A stretch of DNA of 20,265 bases from an uncultured Bacteroidales bacterium. GTDB taxonomy: Bacteria; Bacteroidota; Bacteroidia; Bacteroidales; Paludibacteraceae. The stretch lies in assembly GCA_946619625.1 (NCBI GenBank), contig CAMOMF010000090.1, positions 1 through 20,265 on the forward strand, read 5' to 3'. The notes beneath the pieces were generated by a model that worked only from the letters and a program-made list of their open reading frames with translations, was not told the DNA's origin and did no database searches. Within the stretch, counting starts at the first letter, position 1; every line of letters starts with the position of its first letter. The position numbers and the translations under genes were made by a program. Shown one piece after another: positions 8,455 through 15,741 of this stretch.

Positions 8455-9467
8455 AACGCCTATTCAACATACTCATCACTACATTACTGCTGGTATCCTG
8501 CACAGGCACTCGGTCATATTTTCCGGACAACACCCCTCCGGCAGATATTCACATTCTTCGCTTCGACCGTTCTTTCTTGAAATTGGATGTTTTTTCCGAC
8601 AGCATCACCCCTGTGGATGCCATCGAAGAACTATACGACGAGTACCCTGATTTCATGCCTTTCTGGGTGGAAGAAATTCTTGGCATACCGGTGGAAGACA
8701 CCACCTACCTGCGCCGCGTCATTCCGCAGTTCCTGCACGACACTACCTATGGTTTCCGCACCACCAATGCCAAGTGTGCAGAGACTTTTGCCGATATCAC
8801 TGATATTCAAAAAGAACTGAATACCGCTTTTGGCAGACTTTCCACTTTCTACCCCACAGAATTGCCGGAGATATATTTCTTCATCAGCGGTTTCAACCGC
8901 GCCCTTTCCGGCACTCCTGACGGCAATATAGCCGTTGGAATAGACATGTACCTTGGCAGCGACTACGAATACTACAACCGAGTAGTTTATGACTACCAGA
9001 AACAAACCATGCGCAAAGAGTGTATCCCTGTGGATATCATGACCTATTTTCTCTTTACACATATCCCGTTTGCCAGTGAAAAAAGCCGGTTGCTGGAAAA
9101 TATGATTTACCGCGGAAAAATCATGTTCATCACCTCACTCCTTTTCCCTGACGAAGAGCCTTGGGAGGTGGCAGGATACACCCGCCAGCAATGGCAGTGG
9201 TGTATCAACAACGAGCGGGCTGTCTGGGGACTGATCATGGATAAAAAAGACCTGTACAAAACCGACCCGTTGGTACTCACCAGTTACCTCAATGACGGTC
9301 CTTTCACCTCAGAGGTCAGCCAACAATCGCCCGGCAGATTAGGTATGTGGGTAGGGTGGCGGATTGTACAAAGTTACATGGAGCACAACCCGCAGGTAAC
9401 TCTCAAGCAATTACTCGCCAACAACGATGCACAACTAATTTTGGAACAATCAAAATACAAACCCTGA
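8451..9467 (+). CDS. gldB: GldB-like lipoprotein
   Basis: A 338-residue predicted lipoprotein. The signal peptide ends in a lipobox, LLLVSC with Cys17. The mature protein resembles gliding-motility lipoprotein GldB: DIHILRFDRSFLKLD near the N-terminus, FMPFWVEEILGI, the ISGFNRALSGTPDGNIAVGIDMYLGSDYEYY core and the C-terminal SPGRLGMWVGWRIVQSYM. GldB is required for gliding in flavobacteria, but homologues are widespread in non-gliding Bacteroidota, so the real role here is probably more general envelope work. No HExxH zinc motif was seen. The gene is tightly coupled: a 4-nt overlap with the LolD-like gene before it, and a stop sharing one base with the sufS start after it. A link to lipoprotein sorting is an inference from position only. 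Confidence 0.82.
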   Translation: MKRLFNILITTLLLVSCTGTRSYFPDNTPPADIHILRFDRSFLKLDVFSDSITPVDAIEELYDEYPDFMPFWVEEILGIPVEDTTYLRRVIPQFLHDTTYGFRTTNAKCAETFADITDIQKELNTAFGRLSTFYPTELPEIYFFISGFNRALSGTPDGNIAVGIDMYLGSDYEYYNRVVYDYQKQTMRKECIPVDIMTYFLFTHIPFASEKSRLLENMIYRGKIMFITSLLFPDEEPWEVAGYTRQQWQWCINNERAVWGLIMDKKDLYKTDPLVLTSYLNDGPFTSEVSQQSPGRLGMWVGWRIVQSYMEHNPQVTLKQLLANNDAQLILEQSKYKP

Positions 9468-10696
9468 TGAATAGAGCCGATTTTCCTATATTACAAGAAA
9501 CCGTTTACGGCAAACCGCTTGTTTACTTGGACAATGCAGCCACCTCGCAAAAACCTGTTCAGGTAATCAACGCCATCACTTATGCCTACGAACACTGCAA
9601 TGCCAACATCCACCGGGGCGTCCACAAACTCAGCCAAATTGCCACCACCATGCATGAAGAGGCCAGGGCCGCTGTCGCCTCATTCATTGGTGCCGCTTCG
9701 CCTAAAGAAATTATCTTTACCAAGGGCACTACAGACGCGGTCAATACTCTTGCTTTTTCGTTTGGCGAGGCGCTTGTCCATGCCGGGGATAATATCATCG
9801 TCAGTGCGGTGGAACACCACTCCAATATCGTGCCATGGCAGATGCTCTGTCAACGCAAAAAAGCCCAACTGCGTGTCATACCTCTTCATGCGGACTTGAC
9901 ACTCAATACGAATGCTTTACAGGACTTGATTGACGACCACACCCGCCTTATCTCCGTGGCACATATCAGCAACGTGCTCGGCACGAAAAATCCGGTGAAA
10001 CAGATTATACAAATAGCCCATTCTCACGGTATTCCTATTTGCGTGGATGGTGCCCAATCCGTGCCGCATATACACATCAATGTACAAGAGATGGGCTGTG
10101 ATTTTCTCGTTTTCTCTGCGCACAAAATGTATGGTCCAACGGGCATAGGAGTGCTGTATGGCAAAGAGCACTGGCTCGACCAACTGCCCCCTGCAGAAGG
10201 TGGCGGAGAAATGATTAACCATGTCCGTTGGGACAACACTACCTACAATACCTTACCCTACAAGTTCGAGGCGGGTACACCCGACTTCAACGGCAGTTAC
10301 GCATTCGCAAAAGCCATCGACTATATCCTCTCTGTTGGACAAGATGCCATTGAACAGCATGAGAAACAGTTGGTTCAACTGACCCAACAGGCAATGCACA
10401 ATATTCATCTCAATGGCTGCACACTGCATATCTATGCCGAAGAACAAGACAAGTATGGTGTCATCAGTTTCAATGTCTATAACAGCCATAATACCCTCAT
10501 CCACCCCTATGATATCGGAGTCCTCTTGGATAAGCAAGGGGTCGCCATCCGCACGGGACATCATTGTGCAGAGCCCCTTATGGATACACTGGGAATTCCT
10601 GGAACAGTGCGTGTCTCATTTGGTCTGTACAACGACGAAAACGATATACACACTTTTGCCTCTGCATTGGAAAAAGCAATCTCCATGCTTGGTTGA
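9467..10696 (+). CDS. sufS: SufS-type cysteine desulfurase
   Basis: A 409-residue PLP-dependent group II cysteine desulfurase. The PLP-binding lysine is Lys220 in VFSAHKMYGPTGIG and the catalytic cysteine is Cys367 in IRTGHHCAEP. Other family motifs are VYLDNAATSQKP, AVEHHSNIVPWQ and FEAGTPDF. SufS removes sulfur from cysteine for Fe-S cluster assembly and possibly for tRNA thiolation. The start at 9467 shares one base with the gldB stop (TGATG); a longer in-frame extension to 9347 lies inside gldB and is not used. No sufBCD or sufE gene is adjacent, so it is separated from the usual suf operon context. Confidence 0.95.
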   Translation: MNRADFPILQETVYGKPLVYLDNAATSQKPVQVINAITYAYEHCNANIHRGVHKLSQIATTMHEEARAAVASFIGAASPKEIIFTKGTTDAVNTLAFSFGEALVHAGDNIIVSAVEHHSNIVPWQMLCQRKKAQLRVIPLHADLTLNTNALQDLIDDHTRLISVAHISNVLGTKNPVKQIIQIAHSHGIPICVDGAQSVPHIHINVQEMGCDFLVFSAHKMYGPTGIGVLYGKEHWLDQLPPAEGGGEMINHVRWDNTTYNTLPYKFEAGTPDFNGSYAFAKAIDYILSVGQDAIEQHEKQLVQLTQQAMHNIHLNGCTLHIYAEEQDKYGVISFNVYNSHNTLIHPYDIGVLLDKQGVAIRTGHHCAEPLMDTLGIPGTVRVSFGLYNDENDIHTFASALEKAISMLG

Positions 10697-12576
10697 TGAG
10701 AAAAACTACACTTATAGCACTATTTTGCGGGATACTGTTTCCTCTATGCGCACAAGAGGACTACGAGTTGACGCATGTCATTGAGGATATCTACCATACG
10801 GTCATTGAGGAGGGGGCAGAAGCGGATTTCGAACAGATGCAGGAACAGCTAATGCACCTCAGTTTGCACAAAATCAATATCAACCAAGCCACCAGAAATC
10901 AACTACAAGACCTCTTTTTTCTCAGCGAAGAACAAATCGACAAAATTCTGCTTTACCGCGATGAGCACCCGCTGCACACTATCTACGAGGTGCAACTCAT
11001 ACCGGGATTACGCGAGTGGGAATACCGTTTTCTCGCACATTTTATCGAGGCGGGACCTGCACAAAAAAACAAGATATATGCACGGGACCTCTTCATCAAC
11101 TCGCACCATGAAGTGGATTGGCGCATTGATGCACGCAACATTGAATCCAACCTCAACGACCCGATCTACTCGAACTTCAAGTACCGGTTTTCCAGCATGC
11201 ACACCCTTGACATGGGTATCACCCTCAAGCATGATGTGGGCAGTAATTGGTGGGGACCGGACACCTATCTCGCCAACCACTGTGGAGGTTATGCACAACT
11301 CAGCAATATAGGCAGACTGCAAACACTTGTTCTTGGCGATTACAGGGCCAACTATGGTTTGGGACTGGTGGTCAGCGGACAGATGCGCATGGGCAAAACT
11401 GCCTATATCAACAATATCCAATTCGGCAGTCAGGGACTGAAAAAATACGGAGGGACAGGAGGTCTGCCTTTCTTCAGAGGGGTGGGCACTACCGTCTCGT
11501 TAGGTCCGGTAGAAACATCGGTGTGGTATTCATGCCGCAAAGAAAACGATATCTGGCAACACCTTATTGGTGCCAACGCTGCCTACACGTGGAAACATCT
11601 CAGGGTGGGGGTCACCGCTACCCAGACTTTCTTCAGCGACTCCCTGCATATACGTCATAAATATTATAATACCAAGTATTTTCAGGGTAACCGGCAAGCA
11701 GTCATCGGAGCACACGCTTTCTACCATTTCCAGTGGCTCACCCTCTTCGGCGAAGTGGCAGTGGCACAGAACACACGATGGGGAGTGGCAACACTCGTTG
11801 GCTCCAAGATGGCAGCTACCAACGATATCCATTTCCTCCTTTTGGGCAGATACTATTCACCTTGGTTCGACAACAGGTTGGCGGCTGCTTTCGGGGAAAC
11901 AACCAAAAACAACGACGAGTTGGGACTCTATGCCGGCACCGAGATACTCAGCCTCAAGGACTGGCGGTTTGCTTTGTATGCCGATCTCTTTCGTTTCAGT
12001 GGACCCAAGTATGCCACACCGGACACTATCGGCGGAGTCGAGTTGCAAACCGATATAGGTTGGACCCCTGCAAAACTCCCTCACATGAACCTCAAACTCC
12101 GATGGAAACGGAAAAACAGTGCATTTTTAGACCGACTGCAGGCACAATATCTACTGCGATGGCAATCCGGCGGATGGCAATTGGAAACCTCGCTCAGGGG
12201 CTCTCTTTGCACCTACGACCCGGACAAACACCCCGATGCCCGACTCACTACCGGCTACACTGTCACACAGGATGTACACTATCATTTCACTTCTGTACCC
12301 ATCGTGCTGCAATTCAGGGCAGAGTGGTTCGATGCACAGAACTGGAACAACCGCATCTATGCCTACGAGAATGACGTCCTCTACGCTTTCAGTATCCCCG
12401 CCTCCTACGGACAGGGGGCACGGTTCTACCTCAACTCACGCTACCATATTAACAACCATTTCGCCCTCTATTTCAAACTCTCCGAAACAGTCTATACCCC
12501 CACATGGGTAAAAGCACGTGCCCTCACCCGTGCCACCCGCACCGATGCGCATCTCCTGCTGCGGATCAACTACTGA
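10696..12576 (+). CDS. Secreted helix-hairpin-helix protein with beta-barrel-like body
   Basis: A 626-residue protein. It begins with a Sec signal peptide (MRKTTLIALFCGILFPLCAQ, cleavage expected after CAQ). A ComEA-like helix-hairpin-helix region follows at about 58-115 (KININQATRNQLQDLFFLS, then LIPGLREWEYRFLAHF). From about residue 120 to the end there are many alternating polar/aromatic strands rich in Tyr, Trp and Gly, ending in the aromatic LLRINY, as in outer-membrane barrels. The family occurs in Bacteroidota but has no assigned function. DNA binding by the HhH is possible in principle; HhH motifs can also be structural. The ATG at 10696 shares a base with the sufS stop; the longer frame from 10564 lacks a signal peptide start. 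Confidence 0.8.
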   Translation: MRKTTLIALFCGILFPLCAQEDYELTHVIEDIYHTVIEEGAEADFEQMQEQLMHLSLHKININQATRNQLQDLFFLSEEQIDKILLYRDEHPLHTIYEVQLIPGLREWEYRFLAHFIEAGPAQKNKIYARDLFINSHHEVDWRIDARNIESNLNDPIYSNFKYRFSSMHTLDMGITLKHDVGSNWWGPDTYLANHCGGYAQLSNIGRLQTLVLGDYRANYGLGLVVSGQMRMGKTAYINNIQFGSQGLKKYGGTGGLPFFRGVGTTVSLGPVETSVWYSCRKENDIWQHLIGANAAYTWKHLRVGVTATQTFFSDSLHIRHKYYNTKYFQGNRQAVIGAHAFYHFQWLTLFGEVAVAQNTRWGVATLVGSKMAATNDIHFLLLGRYYSPWFDNRLAAAFGETTKNNDELGLYAGTEILSLKDWRFALYADLFRFSGPKYATPDTIGGVELQTDIGWTPAKLPHMNLKLRWKRKNSAFLDRLQAQYLLRWQSGGWQLETSLRGSLCTYDPDKHPDARLTTGYTVTQDVHYHFTSVPIVLQFRAEWFDAQNWNNRIYAYENDVLYAFSIPASYGQGARFYLNSRYHINNHFALYFKLSETVYTPTWVKARALTRATRTDAHLLLRINY

Positions 12577-12654
12577 AAAATCACTCAATTAACAACAAAT
12601 CTAACGCTAATTATCCATATAATAGAGGAAAAAACAACAAAAAGACGTTTTTCT

Positions 12655-12686
12655 GTTGCATATATCAAAAATTATTTATACCTTTG
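12655..12686 (+). promoter_or_regulatory. Promoter for the small secreted protein
   Basis: GTTG at 12655-12658, a 20-nt spacer, then TACCTTTG at 12679-12686 followed by CAGCCG. It fits the Bacteroidota -33/-7 pattern with one mismatch in the -33 element. The start site is expected near 12692, about 28 nt before the ATG at 12720. It separates this gene from the upstream operon. Confidence 0.68.
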
Positions 12687-12719
12687 CAGCCGATTTGTAA
12701 CAATAAACACTTACACCAT

Positions 12720-13121
12720 ATGTCACTGAAAAAATTTACAGCCTCAAAGGCACTACTTCTGACAATGCTCTTGATGGGCGGTATCTGTGCATCTGCACAA
12801 AACATGAAACCCTTCACCGTGGAAGGACCGGAAGACAGGTACAACATGATTCGTGTTGTCAACGAGACTTCCTTAGACAGTCTCAACTGCCGGATCGTTA
12901 TTGTCAACGATCTGAGTGAAGTGAAAGAACTGTACGGAGTCTATAACCTCAAAGGTAAATTCGACAAGGACTCCAAAACCAAATGGGTGACTCGCGGAAC
13001 CGACATGGCTTTGGAAATGCCCAAGGACTGCCCTATTGAGGTCTCCATCGCCGTGGAGTATGTGGACCGTCCTATATGGGACTTCATCATCATCCACATC
13101 ACCGACGCCGGCAAATATTGA
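12720..13121 (+). CDS. Small secreted protein of unknown function
   Basis: A 133-residue protein I do not recognise. It begins with a clear Sec signal peptide (MSLKKFTASKALLLTMLLMG, then GICASAQ with cleavage after ASA or SAQ) and has no lipobox. The mature part is about 106 residues with several short beta-strand-like segments (YNMIRVVNE, CRIVIVND, WDFIIIHIT) and two cysteines (in LNCRIV and KDCPIE) that could form a disulfide. It is probably periplasmic or secreted. The ATG at 12720 was chosen because it gives the signal peptide and sits just after a good promoter; an earlier in-frame start at 12504 lies inside the previous gene. It is probably monocistronic, facing a convergent ATPase gene 67 nt away. 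Confidence 0.75.
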   Translation: MSLKKFTASKALLLTMLLMGGICASAQNMKPFTVEGPEDRYNMIRVVNETSLDSLNCRIVIVNDLSEVKELYGVYNLKGKFDKDSKTKWVTRGTDMALEMPKDCPIEVSIAVEYVDRPIWDFIIIHITDAGKY

Positions 13122-13188
13122 GAGAACAACTTCAAACCATTAATGATGAGCGAATGTGAAAAAATGAAGTGGACGTTCTTAATATGAA

Positions 13189-14472
13189 TTACTCCATCCC
13201 TATCAGCCATTCGTCAGCGCTGATGACGCGGATTTTTTTTCCTTCGTGCTCAATGATTCCTGTCTCACCGTACATCACAATGAGGGTTAACACATCACAA
13301 CCTGTTTTTTTGGCGGCTTTGATTAATCCCCCAACTTCCCGATTGTAGAGTTTGGTAGATGGATTTCTAAAATCATACGTAACCTGAATCAGTTCTTTTA
13401 CTTTGCTCATTTCGGTGCGTACGAAATCCACTTCATACCGATTGCTTTCACGCAAATAATACAATTGTTCATCTACATATTTTTGACGGCGGAGCAACTC
13501 TACAGCGACCACATTTTCCAACCTCCAGCCCATATTCTCAGGCTGCAAAGCAGTGTCACGATTGCTTAAGAATGCGTTGTCAATAACATATTCTTTCAGA
13601 TTAGTTTGACGCTCCTTACTCTTGAAGGAATACTTGTGCAAGGTGCGAGTCAAATAAGCATTTCCAAGATATGACACATAATTTTTGACCGTTTGAACTG
13701 AACGGATATCGTAACTCTTGCGGATGTCCTCAAAGTTGATTTCCTGGCAAAAATTATCTATGATAGTGTCTGCCACTTGTCGTAAAGAAGCAGGGTAACG
13801 TACTTTATAGCGCCTGCATATATCTTTCTTTATAATCGCATCAAGCAGGGTCTTGGTATATACCGTTTTATCTATCGACCCATCCATGGTTTCCGGAAAA
13901 CCTCCATTCAAAAGGTACTCGTTAAGGGCGTGACCGCGCAAACCTATATTCTTAGTGGTGCGTCCGAACAAATCAACTGCATGAATACGGCAATATTCCT
14001 CAAAAGAGAAAGGGAAAAGTCGTATTTCGTTATAGCGGCCGGTAAGGTGAGTAATCAACTCTTCACTTAACAAATTGGCATTACTCCCTGTCAAAATCAA
14101 GTGCAGACCCTGGCGCAATAATCTGTTGACAAACAAAGGCCAACGCGGCGCATTTTGTATTTCATCAATAAACAGATGTGTATAATCTCCGTAGATACGA
14201 TACAAGGCCTCTACTATATCATTTAACTCGGATACTTGTATGCTTGCGAGATTTTCATCATCAAAATTGACGTATGCAAATTGCACATTACTCTCACACA
14301 GGACTTTTTGGCAGAGTACGGACTTTCCTGCACGACGCACTCCTATAACCACCTGAGCCAATTTACTGTTCAAGTTAATTTGCTTTTCTTCACGGCGGGA
14401 TAGTAACGCATTACAATCAATTGTCATGAGTTCCTGTCTTTGGTCTGCCAAGATTTGTTCTATGTTTCGCAT
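13189..14472 (-). CDS. DUF4143-type AAA ATPase (ATP-binding protein)
   Basis: A 427-residue ATPase of the Bacteroidota-rich AAA/DUF4143 group. Walker A is GVRRAGKS (44-51) and Walker B is HLFIDEIQ (99-106), followed by TGSNANLL (sensor-like) and the FPFSFEEY motif typical of this family. The C-terminal part carries the DUF4143 region, including a nuclease-like tail (ENVVAVELLRRQ; NRYEVDFVR). The biological role is unknown; a defence or toxin-like role has been speculated. The ATG at 14472 was chosen over upstream in-frame ATGs because the inferred promoter lies at 14499-14529, so longer forms would start upstream of transcription. Four 32-bp repeats abut the promoter. Genes of this family are often multicopy and variable between strains. 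Confidence 0.88.
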   Translation of the reverse strand: MRNIEQILADQRQELMTIDCNALLSRREEKQINLNSKLAQVVIGVRRAGKSVLCQKVLCESNVQFAYVNFDDENLASIQVSELNDIVEALYRIYGDYTHLFIDEIQNAPRWPLFVNRLLRQGLHLILTGSNANLLSEELITHLTGRYNEIRLFPFSFEEYCRIHAVDLFGRTTKNIGLRGHALNEYLLNGGFPETMDGSIDKTVYTKTLLDAIIKKDICRRYKVRYPASLRQVADTIIDNFCQEINFEDIRKSYDIRSVQTVKNYVSYLGNAYLTRTLHKYSFKSKERQTNLKEYVIDNAFLSNRDTALQPENMGWRLENVVAVELLRRQKYVDEQLYYLRESNRYEVDFVRTEMSKVKELIQVTYDFRNPSTKLYNREVGGLIKAAKKTGCDVLTLIVMYGETGIIEHEGKKIRVISADEWLIGME

Positions 14473-14498
14473 AATACAACTATTTTCAATTCGCGCTG

Positions 14499-14529
14499 CA
14501 AAGTTAATAAAAATAAATGATATATGCAA
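14499..14529 (-). promoter_or_regulatory. Promoter of the DUF4143 ATPase gene
   Basis: On the minus strand TAACTTTG lies at 14506-14499, followed by CAGCGCG. A TTG at 14529-14527 is a partial -33 element with 20 nt between. The start site should be near 14493, about 20 nt before the ATG at 14472. The 32-bp repeats begin 2-3 nt upstream of the -33 element. Confidence 0.68.
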
Positions 14530-14531
14530 GC

Positions 14532-14657
14532 AAAACGTCTTATTTTGCATATTTTTTAGCACTAAAACATCTTATTTTGCAAATTTTTTAGCACCAAAAC
14601 ATCTTATTTTGCAAATTTTTGAGCGTCAAAACGTCTTATTTTGCAGATTTGAGCTTA
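14532..14657. repeat. Four 32-bp tandem repeats upstream of the ATPase promoter
   Basis: Copies start at 14532, 14564, 14596 and 14628, exactly 32 bp apart. Each opens with AAAACRTCTTATTTTGCA and continues with an A/T tract ending in TTAGCACY or a variant. Copies 2 and 3 are nearly identical, copy 1 differs mainly by CATA, and copy 4 is the most diverged with a shorter T-tract. The core of copies 2 and 3 includes the palindrome TTTGCAAA. The 32-bp spacing is close to three helical turns, which would put every copy on the same DNA face. There are no spacers, so it is not a CRISPR array. Confidence 0.95.
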
Positions 14658-14886
14658 AAAAAGAATGATTCGTGCGTGGTCAAAAGAAAAAGTACACGAA
14701 TAATTCGAACGGCTCCGCCAAATTGGTACGAGGAGGGCATATAGAGGGTATGGAGAGGGTAAGCACTCCGTTCGAAAAATGTTAAACATTTTTTTGGTTG
14801 GAAATAATCTCAAACAGCGAAGCATGCCACGCGTAGTGATTGATCAGAACGCAGTAGAGAAAAGCACAACCCAAAGGGCAATACAT
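14658..14886. other. Non-coding stretch with inverted repeat and AT palindrome
   Basis: Together with the promoter and repeats at 14499-14657 this makes up most of a 453-nt gene-free interval (14473-14925). I see no coding signal. TTCGAACGG at 14704-14712 is matched by its exact reverse complement CCGTTCGAA at 14768-14776, 55 nt apart. Between them AGAGGGTA is repeated directly at 14743-14750 and 14754-14761. At 14775-14795 the AT palindrome AAAAATGT-TAA-ACATTTTT with flanking A and T runs could act as a weak terminator in either direction, for example for the nuclease gene transcribed leftwards. The remainder to 14886 holds nothing I recognise. Confidence 0.5.
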
Positions 14887-14933
14887 ACTAGTAGAAACTA
14901 GTAGAACTAGTAAAAACTATAATAACTAGAAAA
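14887..14933. repeat. ACTAGTARAA short tandem repeats over the nuclease stop codon
   Basis: Five degenerate units of 9-10 bp: ACTAGTAGAA, ACTAGTAGA, ACTAGTAAAA, ACTATAATA and ACTAGAAAA (14887-14896, 14897-14905, 14906-14915, 14916-14924, 14925-14933). The last unit contains the TAG stop codon of the minus-strand nuclease gene, so the array repeats the stop context. Four CTAG tetramers occur within about 40 bp. Confidence 0.85.
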
Positions 14934-15741
14934 GTTTGTTCAGCACCCTTGCCAGGCGGATGCCGGCCTTGTAGAGTTGCTGTTCCATGGGTTCGTGCCA
15001 ACGATAAATATAATGGTATGCGTTGCCATCCCACGACTGCTGGTAGGTGTAAATATCCGTAGTAAGTCGGTATGTTTGCCAAATCATGTCCGTTTGGGAA
15101 TAATCATCGCGCAACAATCCTTTCCGCAGATCAGCATATTTTTTCTGCAAAATATCAGCATACTCGCTGTAACTGTATCCCTGTGAATCAATCAATTTGG
15201 TGTCCCACACGGCATGCAGGTTGGTGTTCTGTCCAAACCATTTCACTTTGACTGTATTTCCACCTTTATCGTCCAAATGTGCCAAGTGCATGGGACAATA
15301 CAAATCGCCGTTCAGATGGATGAAAAACCGCAGCGTATGCGGGTCAACAGCCCTTTGTTTGACTTGCTCTCTTAGCACATTTTCAATCGAATCCAACGCC
15401 CTGAACAGATTGCCACCCTCCTTGGGGTAATCCACCAATGCTCCGGCAATATCGTCATAGGTCAATCCGGCAGGAAAATCCTGATAGTGCCAGTCGTGAC
15501 TGTAGGGGTAAATAGTGTCACTTTTTATTTCGTCCGCCCAGTTGGTCCAATAAACCATACCCTCCTTGCCAAGATACTTTTCCACAGCCCTTTTGGCTCG
15601 CAGATTCATATTATCGTACGCAATCTTTACGATTATACGATGCCCTTTCTGCCCCCAACCAAATGCAGGCGCGCAATAAACCAGTGCCAACACACTAACC
15701 AAAACAAAAGAGAAAACACGCTTCATATCCATACTTATCAT
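14926..15741 (-). CDS. Secreted S1/P1-type nuclease (zinc-dependent)
   Basis: A 271-residue S1/P1 nuclease-family protein. The signal peptide ends just before WGQKGH (Trp29, His34), so the mature protein starts with the N-terminal Trp that binds zinc in this family. The other trinuclear-zinc ligands are visible: Asp in NWADEI, His in SHDWHYQDF, the H...D...H set in HLNGDLYCPMH, and His/Asp in NLHAVWDTKL. Family members cleave single-stranded DNA/RNA and act as 3'-nucleotidases, here probably in the periplasm or outside. The ATG at 15741 overlaps the gtrA stop as ATGA; starts at residues 4 or 6 would also leave a good signal peptide. It is the second gene of a two-gene unit with gtrA. Confidence 0.92.
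   Translation of the reverse strand: MISMDMKRVFSFVLVSVLALVYCAPAFGWGQKGHRIIVKIAYDNMNLRAKRAVEKYLGKEGMVYWTNWADEIKSDTIYPYSHDWHYQDFPAGLTYDDIAGALVDYPKEGGNLFRALDSIENVLREQVKQRAVDPHTLRFFIHLNGDLYCPMHLAHLDDKGGNTVKVKWFGQNTNLHAVWDTKLIDSQGYSYSEYADILQKKYADLRKGLLRDDYSQTDMIWQTYRLTTDIYTYQQSWDGNAYHYIYRWHEPMEQQLYKAGIRLARVLNKLF

Noticed and set aside
10564..10695. N-terminal extension of the HhH-barrel protein
   Set aside because: It lies within sufS in another frame and would bury the signal peptide that begins at 10696.
13123..13179. Possible bidirectional terminator between the small secreted protein and the ATPase gene
   Set aside because: AGAAC-a-ACTTC pairs with GAAGT-ggac-GTTCT only around a 32-nt loop with an internal mismatch, and no T-run follows; too weak.
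14532..14657. CRISPR array
   Set aside because: The units are directly contiguous with no spacers, and no cas gene is present.
14426..14668. An 80-codon plus-strand frame spanning the 32-bp repeats
   Set aside because: It is antisense to the ATPase start and promoter and is produced by the repeats; a 32-bp period shifts frame in every unit, so no repeated peptide is conserved.
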